Shown here: piece after piece, positions 8,585-17,140 of the stretch | Layout: every line of letters begins with the position of its first letter | Numbering within the stretch: the stretch's first letter is position 1 | Source of the DNA: Streptomyces sp. SCL15-4 | GTDB taxonomy: Bacteria; Actinomycetota; Actinomycetes; Streptomycetales; Streptomycetaceae | Assembly (NCBI RefSeq): GCF_033366695.1 | Contig: NZ_JAOBTQ010000001.1 | Span: 4,588,001 to 4,652,000 of the forward strand | DNA length: 64,000 nucleotides | Reading direction: 5' to 3' | Position numbers and translations under genes: made by a program | Notes under the pieces: generated by a model | Told to the model about the DNA's origin: nothing | Databases searched by the model: none | The model's input: the letters and a program-made list of their open reading frames with translations, nothing else

Positions 8585-10375
8585 ATGCCATCCGTACCCC
8601 GGCGCACCAGACGCCGCACCTACGCCTTCCTCGCCGCCACGGCCGGTCTCGCCACGGCGGCGGCGCTGGCCACCGCGCTCCCGGCGGACGCGCACGAGGA
8701 CCGCCACCCCCACCGTCCGGGCCGCTACCAGGACGTCCAGCTGCTGTCCTTCAACGACCTGCACGGCAACCTGGAGCCGCCGTCCGGTTCCTCCGGCCGG
8801 GTCACCGAGCTGCAGCCGGACGGCACGACGAAGACGATCGACGCGGGCGGGGTGGAGTACCTCGCGACCCACCTCCGGAACGCCCGCAAGGGCCACCCGT
8901 ACTCGGTGACGGCGGCCGGCGGCGACCTGGTCGGCGCCTCGCCGCTGCTGTCGGGCCTGTTCCACGACGAGCCCACCGTCGAGGCGCTGAACAAGCTGGA
9001 CCTGGACGTCACCTCGGTCGGCAACCACGAGTTCGACGAGGGCGCGCGGGAACTGGCCCGCCTCCAGAACGGCGGCTGCCACCCGAAGGACGGCTGCTAC
9101 ACGGACAAGGAGTTCCAGGGCGCCGACTTCCCGTACCTGGCCGCGAACGTCCAGGACGAGACGACCGGCAGGCCGATCCTCAAGCCGTACTGGGTGTGGA
9201 AGAAGAACGGCGTCAGGATCGGCTTCATCGGGGTCACGCTGGAAGGCACTCCGGGCATCGTCTCCGCCGAGGGCGTCAAGGGCCTCGCCTTCAAGGACGA
9301 GACCGAGACCATCAACAAGTACGCCAAGGTGCTCCAGCGCCAGGGCGTGCAGTCGATCGTGGCCCTGATCCACGAGGGCGGTTTCCCGGCCTCCGGCTCC
9401 TACAACTACGACTGCGACTCCCCGGGCGCGGGCGACGGCATCTCCGGTCCCATCGTGGACATCGCCAAGAACGTGACCCCGGCGGTGGACGCGCTGGTCA
9501 CCGGCCACACCCACCAGGCGTACGTCTGCACGGTCCCGGACCCGTCGGGCCGGCCCCGCATGGTCACCTCGGCGTCCTCCTTCGGCCGCCTCTACACCGA
9601 CACCACGCTCACGTACGACCGCCGGACGGGCGACATCGTGCGTACGGCGGTGAACTCGGCCAACCACGTGGTCACCCGGGACGTCCCCAAGGCGGCGGAC
9701 ATCACCGGCCTGATCGGCAAGTGGAACGCCCTGGCCGCGCCCATCGGCAACCGGCCCATCGGCTACATCTCCGGCGACATCGGCAACACCGGCACCGAGT
9801 CCCCGATGGGCGACCTGGTCGCCGACGCGCAGCTCGCCCACGGCCGTGAGCTGGACCCGAAGACCAGCCTGGCGCTGATGAACCCCGGCGGCGTCCGGGC
9901 CGGCCTCACCTACGCGGCCAAGGGCGCGGAGGGCGACGGCGTGGTCACCTACGCCGAGGGCTTCACGGTCCAGCCGTTCGCCAACACGGTCAACCTCGTG
10001 GACCTCTCCGGCGCGCAGCTGATCCAGGCCCTCAAGGAGCAGGTCAGCGGCGTCAACGAGGCGGCCCCGAAGATCCTCCAGCCCTCGGCCGGCCTCACCT
10101 ACACCCTGGACCTCACCAAGTCCGGCGCGGACCGCGTGGTCACCGGCTCCATCCGCCTGAACGGCGCGCCCGTCGACCCGGCGGCCACCTACCGCGTCGC
10201 CATGAACGCCTTCCTCGCGGGCGGCGGCGACGGCTTCCCGAGCCTGGGCCAGGGCAAGAACACCGTGGTCGGCTCGGACGACCTGGCGGCCCTGGAGAAG
10301 TACCTGACGGCGAACTCGTCGCCGTCGTCGCCGATCGCACCTCCGGCGGCGAACCGCGTCACGATCGTCAAGTAG
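8585..10375 (+). CDS. Secreted 5'-nucleotidase / metallophosphoesterase
   Basis: A 596-residue exported hydrolase that should remove phosphate from extracellular nucleotides. The N terminus has a twin-arginine-like signal (RRTRRRTYAFLAA, then an Ala-rich hydrophobic stretch ending near ADAHE). The metal-binding motifs are in order: SFNDLHGNL, AAGGDLVGAS, VGNHEFDEG and VTGHTHQAY. From about residue 390 the 5'-nucleotidase C-terminal domain follows, with GDLVADAQ and MNPGGVRAGL and ending in GDGFPSL. The ATG at 8585 follows GGGGGG and a TAGGCT -10-like element at 8541. The S. coelicolor counterpart is, as I recall, part of the PhoP-dependent phosphate-scavenging set; I did not find a clear PHO box here. 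Confidence 0.94.
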   Translation: MPSVPRRTRRRTYAFLAATAGLATAAALATALPADAHEDRHPHRPGRYQDVQLLSFNDLHGNLEPPSGSSGRVTELQPDGTTKTIDAGGVEYLATHLRNARKGHPYSVTAAGGDLVGASPLLSGLFHDEPTVEALNKLDLDVTSVGNHEFDEGARELARLQNGGCHPKDGCYTDKEFQGADFPYLAANVQDETTGRPILKPYWVWKKNGVRIGFIGVTLEGTPGIVSAEGVKGLAFKDETETINKYAKVLQRQGVQSIVALIHEGGFPASGSYNYDCDSPGAGDGISGPIVDIAKNVTPAVDALVTGHTHQAYVCTVPDPSGRPRMVTSASSFGRLYTDTTLTYDRRTGDIVRTAVNSANHVVTRDVPKAADITGLIGKWNALAAPIGNRPIGYISGDIGNTGTESPMGDLVADAQLAHGRELDPKTSLALMNPGGVRAGLTYAAKGAEGDGVVTYAEGFTVQPFANTVNLVDLSGAQLIQALKEQVSGVNEAAPKILQPSAGLTYTLDLTKSGADRVVTGSIRLNGAPVDPAATYRVAMNAFLAGGGDGFPSLGQGKNTVVGSDDLAALEKYLTANSSPSSPIAPPAANRVTIVK

Positions 10376-10508
10376 GCCCTGTCTCCACCCCTCTGGCCTT
10401 GTCCACAGCTGTGGACAAGGCCAGAGGGCCGACGGGGTGGTTGTCGGCGTCGTAGGCGTTGCCGTCCGCGTCGTGGAAGACCATGCCCTCCGTGTCGCCC
10501 TCCGTCAT
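10368..10508 (-). CDS. Possible 46-residue small protein
   Basis: A short minus-strand frame begins MTEGDTEGMVFHDADGNAYD and ends inside the last codons of the 5'-nucleotidase gene. It is acidic, with a repeated DADGNAYDAD-like pattern, and the frame is open upstream of the ATG (KKSSSTTIWESS), so it might be a remnant of something longer. There is no convincing ribosome site, and its last third lies on a perfect palindrome that looks like a terminator. I recognise no family. It may be a real small gene, a relic or chance. Confidence 0.25.
   Translation of the reverse strand: MTEGDTEGMVFHDADGNAYDADNHPVGPLALSTAVDKARGVETGPT
10388..10429. terminator. Perfect 42-bp palindrome between convergent genes
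   Basis: The two 21-base arms are exact reverse complements meeting at the AG/CT centre (10408/10409), with no loop bases. The core is CTTGTCCACAG/CTGTGGACAAG. It sits 13 bases after the nucleotidase stop, facing the convergent pectinase gene, so a bidirectional terminator is the simplest reading. There is no T tract, as is common in Streptomyces. A loopless dyad of this length could also be a protein-binding site. Confidence 0.7.
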
Positions 10509-10654
10509 GCGCTTACGACGGATGGAAGATTCCCAGATCGTGGTGGAAGAACTCTTCTTGGCTGGGTGCCGAACCGGCCGAGGCGCCACCGGCGGAGGAG
10601 TAGGACCTCGGCCGCCGCTCCGCAGGACGGGGCGACGGCCGGAGTGCCCCGACC

Positions 10655-12706
10655 TCAGGAAGCCGAAGGAGTCCAGTCGCCCAGCCAGTCGCCGATCTCC
10701 TGGCCGGAGGCCTGCGCGTCGGTCAGCTGGGGCCGGTCCGTGCTCGCCGCTCCCGCGCCCGCGCCGGTGTTCTTGTACTCGGCGAAGCGGTCGTCCTTCC
10801 AGGAGAAGCCGCTCATGTCGGTCCACGGCGCCGTCCTGATCGCCGCGCTCAGCGACGTGTTGCGGACCGTGGTCTGCGGGTCCAGCGTGGCGTCGCCGCC
10901 GGCGTGCCAGGGGCGGCCCAGGTAGAAGCTGCGGTCTGAGACGTCACCGGACACCGTCGAGTTGGCGATCAGGAGGCCCTTGCGGTTCGCGGCCGTGGAC
11001 GGAGCCGTCACGTAACCCGCCGACGTGCCGTTCCACCGCTTCTTCAGGGTGATCACCGACTTGTCGATCACCGCCGTGGCGCGGCCGAAGATGAAGTCGA
11101 CGTTGCCGTTCACGTACGAGTTGGTCATGTAGACCCGGCCGAGACGGTCCTTCGACGCGGTGTCCAGGAGCAGCGTGTCCTGGTCGCCGCTGACGATCAC
11201 CCCGTCCAGGAAGACCTTGTCGGAGGCCGTGCGCAGGGCCACCGCCTGCTGGGCGATGTCCTGGTGGGCGGCCTCGTCGAAGTCGTTCGTGATGCTGAGG
11301 TTGCGGGCCTGGAAGTCGTCGGCCTCCACCGCGACCGTGGCGCTGCCGCCGGTGCCGTAGGTGCCCGAGCCGTCCGGCTTCGGCGTGCCGGACGCGTTGT
11401 TGTAGACGATCACCGTGTCCTTGCGGCTGGCGCCCGTGCCCTGGATGGTGACGTGCGGCTTGTTCGACGGCACCTTGACCGTCTCCCGGTACGTGCCGGG
11501 CTTGACCGCGATGACCACCCGGGAGGCGTTGTTCGCCGGGACCGCGTTCACGGCCGCCTGGACGGTCGTGTACTGGCCCGAGCCGTCCTTGGCGACCGTG
11601 AGAGTGGTGGCCGCCGCCTTGGCGGTCGTCGTGGCCGTGCCCAGGGAACTCCTCGGGCCCGCGCCCGACTTCACCACCGACGGCACGTCCGCCGCCTTGT
11701 CCGGCGTGTAGGCGTAGTAGCTCTTCGGGTCCCACGACCCGCCCGCGCCGCCGCTCTCGTTGCGGCCGCTCGTGCCGGAGAAGACGTTGCCGCGCTGGAC
11801 GAGGGTGGCGGTGGAGTCCCTGATCACCGGGTTGTTCAGGCCCTGGAAGTAGGAGTTCTCCAGCAGCATGTTCGTCCTGCCGCGCGCGTAGTTGCCGTAG
11901 GACGACGTGATCGCGGTGCCCGGCTCGTCCACCAGGTAGTTGTTGTACAGGTGGGCGTGGGCCACGTTGTCCGTGGACGGGTTGCGCTGCTCGGTCTCGC
12001 GGATCCAGTTGTGGTGGATCGTGATGTCCGCCGTGGTGTTCTCGGTCCAGCCGATGCCGAACGCCTTGTTCTCCTGGCCGAGCCGGTTCCAGGACACCGT
12101 CAGGTACGTGGTGTCCTTGCGGCTGTCGATCAGCCCGTCCGCCATGTGCCGGATGTCGTTGTGGTCGATCCAGACGTGGTGGGCGCCGTCCATCTGGATG
12201 CCGTCGTAGTCGTGCTCCTTGTCGTTCCAGACGCCCTGGTACGCGTCCCGGATGGTCAGATTCCGGATGATCACGTTGTGGACGCCCTGGCCGAGGAAGA
12301 AGCCGCCGCCGACGATCTGCCCCGAGGTGCCGGAGCCGATGATGGTCTTGTCGGACCGGACCTTGATCTCCTTGCCGACCGGGTCCATCGTGATCGCGGC
12401 GGCCACGACGATGATGTACGGCTTGTCGGCGGTGGCGTACTTCTCCAGGTCGGCGAGCGTCCGCACGGTGACGATCTCGCCGCCGCGCCCGCCGTACGTG
12501 CCGTTCTGCCCGAGCGCGTTCACCGAGGCGAACCCGTCGGCGGCCTGCGTGGCCCAGGCCGGTACGGCGGTCGCGGCCGAGGCGTGCGACGAGGCGCCGG
12601 GGCCGAGCAGGCCGTAGCCGAGTCCGCCCGCCGCCGCGAGCGCGAGCGGCAGCCCGACCGCGAACGCGGCGCGGCTCCTGCGGTGACGGGGAGTGCGAGT
12701 GCTCAT
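10655..12706 (-). CDS. Secreted pectate lyase-pectin methylesterase fusion
   Basis: One 683-residue exported polypeptide carries two plant cell wall enzymes. Residues 1-45 are a signal peptide (basic start RHRRSR, hydrophobic core, SHASAATA). Residues about 50-355 form a PL1-type pectate lyase beta-helix: GRGGEIVTVRTLADL, IKVRSDKTIIGSGTSG, then VWIDHNDIRHMADGLID with the calcium-site aspartates. A short Ala/Thr linker leads to a CE8 pectinesterase (about 370-683), which starts VAKDGSGQYTTVQAAVNAVP and has the catalytic segments GDQDTLLLDT and VDFIFGRATAV, then SFYLGRPW. Demethylation by the second domain creates the substrate of the first, so the fusion is functionally sensible. This points to growth on plant material. 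Confidence 0.93.
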   Translation of the reverse strand: MSTRTPRHRRSRAAFAVGLPLALAAAGGLGYGLLGPGASSHASAATAVPAWATQAADGFASVNALGQNGTYGGRGGEIVTVRTLADLEKYATADKPYIIVVAAAITMDPVGKEIKVRSDKTIIGSGTSGQIVGGGFFLGQGVHNVIIRNLTIRDAYQGVWNDKEHDYDGIQMDGAHHVWIDHNDIRHMADGLIDSRKDTTYLTVSWNRLGQENKAFGIGWTENTTADITIHHNWIRETEQRNPSTDNVAHAHLYNNYLVDEPGTAITSSYGNYARGRTNMLLENSYFQGLNNPVIRDSTATLVQRGNVFSGTSGRNESGGAGGSWDPKSYYAYTPDKAADVPSVVKSGAGPRSSLGTATTTAKAAATTLTVAKDGSGQYTTVQAAVNAVPANNASRVVIAVKPGTYRETVKVPSNKPHVTIQGTGASRKDTVIVYNNASGTPKPDGSGTYGTGGSATVAVEADDFQARNLSITNDFDEAAHQDIAQQAVALRTASDKVFLDGVIVSGDQDTLLLDTASKDRLGRVYMTNSYVNGNVDFIFGRATAVIDKSVITLKKRWNGTSAGYVTAPSTAANRKGLLIANSTVSGDVSDRSFYLGRPWHAGGDATLDPQTTVRNTSLSAAIRTAPWTDMSGFSWKDDRFAEYKNTGAGAGAASTDRPQLTDAQASGQEIGDWLGDWTPSAS

Positions 12707-12782
12707 GAGCGACTCCAGGTGTGGTCCGTGTGGGGTGCTGCACCACAGTCGCCGCGGACCGGAGAAAGGTTGCCGGGCGCGG

Positions 12783-13562
12783 TCAGCCGGCGGTGTGCAG
12801 GCCGAAGCCCGAGCGGCCCGGGATCTCCAGGCCCTCGCGGAGACGGAGCGAGGGCATCTCGTAGTCGCCGTCGTTCTGGCGGCGGTACGGGATCGGGTCG
12901 GTGTCCTCCAGGGTCAGCAGCCGCTTCTTCCACTGCTCGGCCGCGTCCGCGAAGACCTCCGCCGACATCCGCACCGTCCGGTACAGGACGAACGGCGGCA
13001 GCACCTCCATACCGGGGTGGTAGAGGATGCCGTGCTGGATCGGGTACAGCAGGTCGTCGATGGGGCCGTTGATGCCGCGGTCCGAGTAGTGGGACTCGGG
13101 GCCGCCCACGGTCAGGGACAGCATGGCGCGCTTGCCCTTGAGGGCGCCGTCGCCGAAGCGGTCGCCGTACCGGGTCTCGTTGTGCTCGCCGACGCCGTAC
13201 CCGAAGCCGTAGGTGAACACGCGGTCCACCCAGCCCTTGAGGATCGCCGGCATCGAGTACCACCACAGCGGGAACTGGAGGATCACGGTGTCCGCCCACT
13301 TCAGCTTCTCCTGCTCGGCCCGGATGTCCGCGCTGAGCACACCCGTGCCGTAGGCCCGCCCGGAGTCGTGGACCACGTCCAGCGGGCTGGAGACGGCGTC
13401 GCCGAAGTCGTCCGCGCCGACCGCGGAGTTCCAGCCCATCGCGTACAGATCGCTGACCCGTACGGCGTGCCCCGCACCGGTCAGCGTCTCCACCGCGATG
13501 TCGGTGAGCGCGCCGTTCAGCGACCGCCGCTCGGGGTGGGCGTGCACGATGAAGACCTTCAT
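12783..13562 (-). CDS. NAD(P)H:quinone oxidoreductase, flavodoxin-like fold
   Basis: A 259-residue protein of the Flavodoxin_2/NQO1 family, expected to bind FAD or FMN and reduce quinones or related electrophiles with NAD(P)H. It begins MKVFIVHAHPERRSLNGAL (the flavin phosphate loop) and has the hallmark ILQFPLWWYSMPAILKGWVDRVF. The glycine motif TVGGPESHYSDRG follows. A regulator (13707-14567) is transcribed in the opposite direction from the same 144-base gap, so it is the likely controller of this gene, possibly in response to quinone or oxidative stress. Confidence 0.9.
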   Translation of the reverse strand: MKVFIVHAHPERRSLNGALTDIAVETLTGAGHAVRVSDLYAMGWNSAVGADDFGDAVSSPLDVVHDSGRAYGTGVLSADIRAEQEKLKWADTVILQFPLWWYSMPAILKGWVDRVFTYGFGYGVGEHNETRYGDRFGDGALKGKRAMLSLTVGGPESHYSDRGINGPIDDLLYPIQHGILYHPGMEVLPPFVLYRTVRMSAEVFADAAEQWKKRLLTLEDTDPIPYRRQNDGDYEMPSLRLREGLEIPGRSGFGLHTAG

Positions 13563-13706
13563 GTCTGCTCCTGCTCCTTGCGTCGAGGTGCCTTCGATCC
13601 TGGCGGGACCGCGCCTCGCGATTCAGGGGCGCTTCCTCCGTAGGACCGGACTTCCTGGTACTCGCGGGGCCACCCAGCCGGGGCGTCCGGCGCGGATACT
13701 GGAGCG

Positions 13707-14567
13707 ATGGACGACCTGGCTGATTTCCTGCGCACCCGGCGAGCCCGGGTCCGCCCGGAGAGCGTCGGCATCCGCGCCGACTCCCGCCGCCGCGTGACCG
13801 GGCTGCGGCGCGAGGAGGTCGCGCACCTGTCCGGCGTGAGCGTCGACTACTACGTGCGGCTGGAGCAGGGACGGGCCCGCCAGCCGTCGGTACAGGTCCT
13901 CGACGCGCTCGCGCGCGTCCTCGGACTGGACCAGGTCGAACGCGAGCACCTGCACCGGCTCGCCCACCGGGTGGTGACCGAGCCGCGCCGGGCCACCACG
14001 GCACGGCCGCGCCCCGAACTGCTGCGGGTGCTGGAGCTGATCCCCGACGCCCCCGCCTTCCTCATCGACCACCGGCTGACCGTGCTGGCCGCGAACCGCC
14101 TCGGCGACCTGCTCTACGGCCGGCCCGTGGAGGGCCTGAACATCGCCCGGCACCTCTTCCTGACCGAGGAGGGGCGGGCGCTGTTCGCCGACTGGGAGGA
14201 CTGCACCCTCGACGTCGTCGGCCATCTGCGGCTGTCCGCCGGCCGCTGCCCCGACGACCGCGAACTGGCCTCCCTCATCGGCGAACTCGCCATGCACAGC
14301 GAACGCTTCCGCCGGCTGTGGGCACGCGCCGACGTCCGCACTCGCACCCACGGCCGCAAGGCCTACCACCATCCCGCGGTCGGTCACCTGGAACTGCACC
14401 AGGAGAACTTCGCCCTCCCGGACGTCACGGGCGCGGAACTGATCGTCCAGTCGGCCGCTCCCGGCACCGCCGCCCACGACAACCTGCGCCTCCTGGCCAG
14501 CCTCGGCGCCACCGCGGAGGGAACACCGAGTCCGCGGACCGCCCCGGCCGCCGACCGGTCCGAGTAG
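13707..14567 (+). CDS. XRE-family regulator with MmyB-like ligand domain
   Basis: A 286-residue transcription factor. Residues 10-75 are a helix-turn-helix of the Cro/C1 type (GLRREEVAHLSGVSVDYYVR, then LEQGRARQPS). Residues about 105-270 match the MmyB-like domain found in many Streptomyces regulators, including the segments DAPAFLIDHRLTVLAANRL and FHHP/HHPAVGHLELHQENF. Such proteins usually regulate the neighbouring redox enzyme gene; here that is the divergently transcribed quinone oxidoreductase. The ligand is unknown, though some MmyB-like domains bind fatty acids. Confidence 0.9.
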   Translation: MDDLADFLRTRRARVRPESVGIRADSRRRVTGLRREEVAHLSGVSVDYYVRLEQGRARQPSVQVLDALARVLGLDQVEREHLHRLAHRVVTEPRRATTARPRPELLRVLELIPDAPAFLIDHRLTVLAANRLGDLLYGRPVEGLNIARHLFLTEEGRALFADWEDCTLDVVGHLRLSAGRCPDDRELASLIGELAMHSERFRRLWARADVRTRTHGRKAYHHPAVGHLELHQENFALPDVTGAELIVQSAAPGTAAHDNLRLLASLGATAEGTPSPRTAPAADRSE

Positions 14568-14586
14568 GCGACAGGCAAGACCCGGC

Positions 14587-16047
14587 TCAGCCGGCCGCGG
14601 TCTCCGGTGCCTCCGGCGGCGGGGTCGGGGCGCCCGGCAGGCGGACCGTGGCCACCGTGCCGGTGCCCTCGGCGCGGGCCAGCGTGACCTCGCCGCCCGC
14701 CTGCTGGACCGTACGGGCCACGATGGACAGGCCGAGACCGGAGCCGGGCAGGGCACGGGCGCTGGGGGAGCGCCAGAAGCGGTCGAAGACGTGCGGGAGT
14801 TCGTGCTCGGGGATGCCGGGACCGTGGTCGCGGACCGTCAGCACGCCCTCGTGCAGGCCCACCTCGATCGTGCCGCCGTCGGGGCTGAACTTCACCGCGT
14901 TGTCCAGGATGTTGACCACGGCCCGCTCCAGCGCGGACGGCTCCGCCCGCACGTACCAGGGCTCCAGGTCGGCGGTGACCGACAGCTCCGGGCCGCGCAG
15001 CCGGGCCCGGCGCAGGGCGGCTTCCACGGTGTCCCGGAACGAGACCACCTGGACCCGCTCGCCGCGCTGCCCCTCCGACCGGGACAGCTCCTGGAGGTCG
15101 CCGATCAGCGCGGCCAGCTCGGTCATCTGCGCCTTCACCGAGGCGAGCAGCGCCTTGCGGTCCTCGGGCGGCAGCGGCCGGCCGGTCTCCTCGCTGCGGG
15201 TCAGCAGCTCGATGTTGGTGCGCAACGACGTCAGAGGAGTGCGCAGCTCATGGCCGGCGTCGGCGATCAGCTGCTGCTGGAGGTCCCGGGAACTGGCCAG
15301 CGAGGCGGTCATCGAGTTGAACGACCGGGACAGCCGGGCCACCTCGTCCTCGCTGTCCTCCTCCACCGGGATGCGCACGCTCAGGTCCTCGGTCCGCGCC
15401 ACGTGCTCCACCGCCTCGGTGAGCCGGTCCACCGGCCGCAGCCCGACCCGCGCCACCGCGAGCCCGGCCGCGCCGGCGCCGAGGACACCGATGGCCGACA
15501 CCAGCAGCAGGATCAGGGCGAGGTCGCTGAGATTCTGCTGCGTGCTCTTCAGCGGCATGGCGACGAGCACTCCGACATTGGGCCCGCGCTCGCCGGTCGC
15601 GGACGCGGTCGCGAGCAGGGGCCTGGTGAGCACCCGTACGTCGTTGCCCTCGCTGTCGGTGCCGTTGCGGAAGTAGAGCGTGTTGACGTCCAGGTGCCGG
15701 ATCTCCGACTTGTCGGCCTCGGTGACGTCGATCTTCGCCGAGGCGCCGCCGAACAGGCAGACCTTGCCGTCCTCCGTCACCACCTGGGAGTACCGGTCCC
15801 GGAACGGGTTGTCGGACGGCGCGGTGTCCGTGCAGCGGGTGAGGGCCAGCAGCACCTGGTCGGACTGCGTCGTGTTCTTCAGCGACTTGCGCAGATCCTC
15901 GTCCACCTGGTCGTACAGCTTGCGTTCCACGATGAACCAGCAGGTCATCGACACCGCCGCCACCGCGAACGCCACCGCCGCCGCGACCAGCATCGCCAGC
16001 CGCGCCCGGATCGGCAGCGCCCGGTACCGGCGCACCAGACGCCTCAC
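14587..16047 (-). CDS. Two-component sensor histidine kinase
   Basis: A 486-residue membrane kinase. One hydrophobic segment near residues 17-37 and another near 180-205 frame an extracytoplasmic sensor region of about 140 residues holding Cys72 and Cys98. A HAMP domain follows ([16 protein letters not shown]), then the phospho-acceptor [17 protein letters not shown] and a HATPase domain with [18 protein letters not shown] and GSGLGLSIV. The GTG start overlaps the stop of the response regulator gene (GTGA), so both are co-translated. With the protease gene just upstream, the set resembles mycobacterial mprA-mprB-pepD, which responds to envelope stress; that role here is inferred. Confidence 0.93.
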   Translation of the reverse strand: MRRLVRRYRALPIRARLAMLVAAAVAFAVAAVSMTCWFIVERKLYDQVDEDLRKSLKNTTQSDQVLLALTRCTDTAPSDNPFRDRYSQVVTEDGKVCLFGGASAKIDVTEADKSEIRHLDVNTLYFRNGTDSEGNDVRVLTRPLLATASATGERGPNVGVLVAMPLKSTQQNLSDLALILLLVSAIGVLGAGAAGLAVARVGLRPVDRLTEAVEHVARTEDLSVRIPVEEDSEDEVARLSRSFNSMTASLASSRDLQQQLIADAGHELRTPLTSLRTNIELLTRSEETGRPLPPEDRKALLASVKAQMTELAALIGDLQELSRSEGQRGERVQVVSFRDTVEAALRRARLRGPELSVTADLEPWYVRAEPSALERAVVNILDNAVKFSPDGGTIEVGLHEGVLTVRDHGPGIPEHELPHVFDRFWRSPSARALPGSGLGLSIVARTVQQAGGEVTLARAEGTGTVATVRLPGAPTPPPEAPETAAG

Positions 16048-16778
16048 TCGGCGCCGCCCTGCCTGAGGACGTAGCCCACGCCCCGCACGGTGTGCACCAG
16101 GCGCGGCTCGCCGCCCGCCTCGGTCTTGCGGCGCAGGTACATCACGTACACGTCCAGCGAGTTGGAGGACGGCTCGAAGTCGAAGCCCCACACCGCCTTC
16201 AGGATCTGCTCCCGGGTGAGCACCTGGCGCGGATGGGCCATGAACATCTCCAGCAGGGTGAACTCGGTGCGGGTCAGCTCCACCGGCCGGCCGGCCCGGG
16301 TCACCTCCCGGGTGGCCAGGTTCATGCGCAGGTCGGCGAAGGTCAGTGCCTCGTCCTGCTGCGCCTCGGCGGACACCGCCGCCGCGTAGGAGCTGCGGCG
16401 CAGCAGCGCGCGGATCCGGGCGAACAGCTCGTCCAGCTCGAACGGCTTGACCAGGTAGTCGTCGGCGCCCGCGTCCAGGCCGGTCACCCGGTCGCCGACC
16501 GTGTCGCGGGCGGTGAGCATCAGGATCGGGGTGGTGTCGCCGGTGCCCCGGATACGGCGGGCCGCCGTCAGGCCGTCCATGCGGGGCATCTGGATGTCCA
16601 GCACGAGCAGGTCCGGCCGGTAGGCGCCCGCCTTCTCCAGGGCGTCCGCCCCGTCGACGGCGACTTCGGTGTCGTACCCCTCGAAGGCGAGGCTGCGCTG
16701 CAGGGCCTCGCGCACGGCCGGCTCGTCGTCGACGATCAGGATGCGCTGGGGGTCACGGTCGCCTTCGGCGGGGCTCAT
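16044..16778 (-). CDS. OmpR-family response regulator, MprA-like
   Basis: A 244-residue DNA-binding response regulator. The receiver domain (about residues 12-125) has the acidic pair in [10 protein letters not shown], the phospho-acceptor Asp in [13 protein letters not shown], the LTA threonine and the Lys in [12 protein letters not shown]. The C-terminal winged helix (about 145-240) includes [29 protein letters not shown] and VRGVGYVLR. It is encoded first in an operon with the kinase. A 75-residue gene and an HtrA-like protease gene lie directly upstream on the same strand and are likely members or targets of the system. Confidence 0.94.
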   Translation of the reverse strand: MSPAEGDRDPQRILIVDDEPAVREALQRSLAFEGYDTEVAVDGADALEKAGAYRPDLLVLDIQMPRMDGLTAARRIRGTGDTTPILMLTARDTVGDRVTGLDAGADDYLVKPFELDELFARIRALLRRSSYAAAVSAEAQQDEALTFADLRMNLATREVTRAGRPVELTRTEFTLLEMFMAHPRQVLTREQILKAVWGFDFEPSSNSLDVYVMYLRRKTEAGGEPRLVHTVRGVGYVLRQGGAE

Positions 16779-16866
16779 CGCTCGCGGTTCCTCGGGGTGC
16801 GGTGGTCGGTGCGGATGTCTCTCAGCGTGCCATGTCCCGCGGGCCGGTGAGGGACGCGCGGGCCGG

Positions 16867-17094
16867 TCAGGCCCGGACCGTGCTCAGCCGGTGCAGCGGA
16901 ACCTTGCGGCGGTGCCGGCGGACGGCGGAGGTGCGCAGGCCCATCAGCTGCGGGACCGGGGTCACGGGCCGGGCGGCCACCTCCGGGGCGCGGGGCGCCG
17001 GAACGGGCACGTGCAGCTCGGACACGATGGACAGGGCGAGGGTGAGGCCTGCGGGGCCGCGTTCGGCCATGCGGTGGGGAACGTGCTTGATCAT
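16867..17094 (-). CDS. Small basic protein of unknown function
   Basis: A 75-residue product beginning [20 protein letters not shown], with several Pro/Val-Ala stretches and a basic C terminus. The start has a strong AAGGAG ribosome site nine bases upstream, and the gene lies in line with the protease gene (47 bases after its stop) and the response regulator gene (88 bases before its start). The spacing and ribosome site argue that it is real. I recognise no domain. The middle ([16 protein letters not shown]) is mildly hydrophobic but too short and polar to be a clear membrane helix. Confidence 0.6.
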   Translation of the reverse strand: MIKHVPHRMAERGPAGLTLALSIVSELHVPVPAPRAPEVAARPVTPVPQLMGLRTSAVRRHRRKVPLHRLSTVRA

Positions 17095-17140
17095 GACCTG
17101 CTCCTTGCTGACTCGTGCGCCGGCTGGGCGCTTGAGTGGT

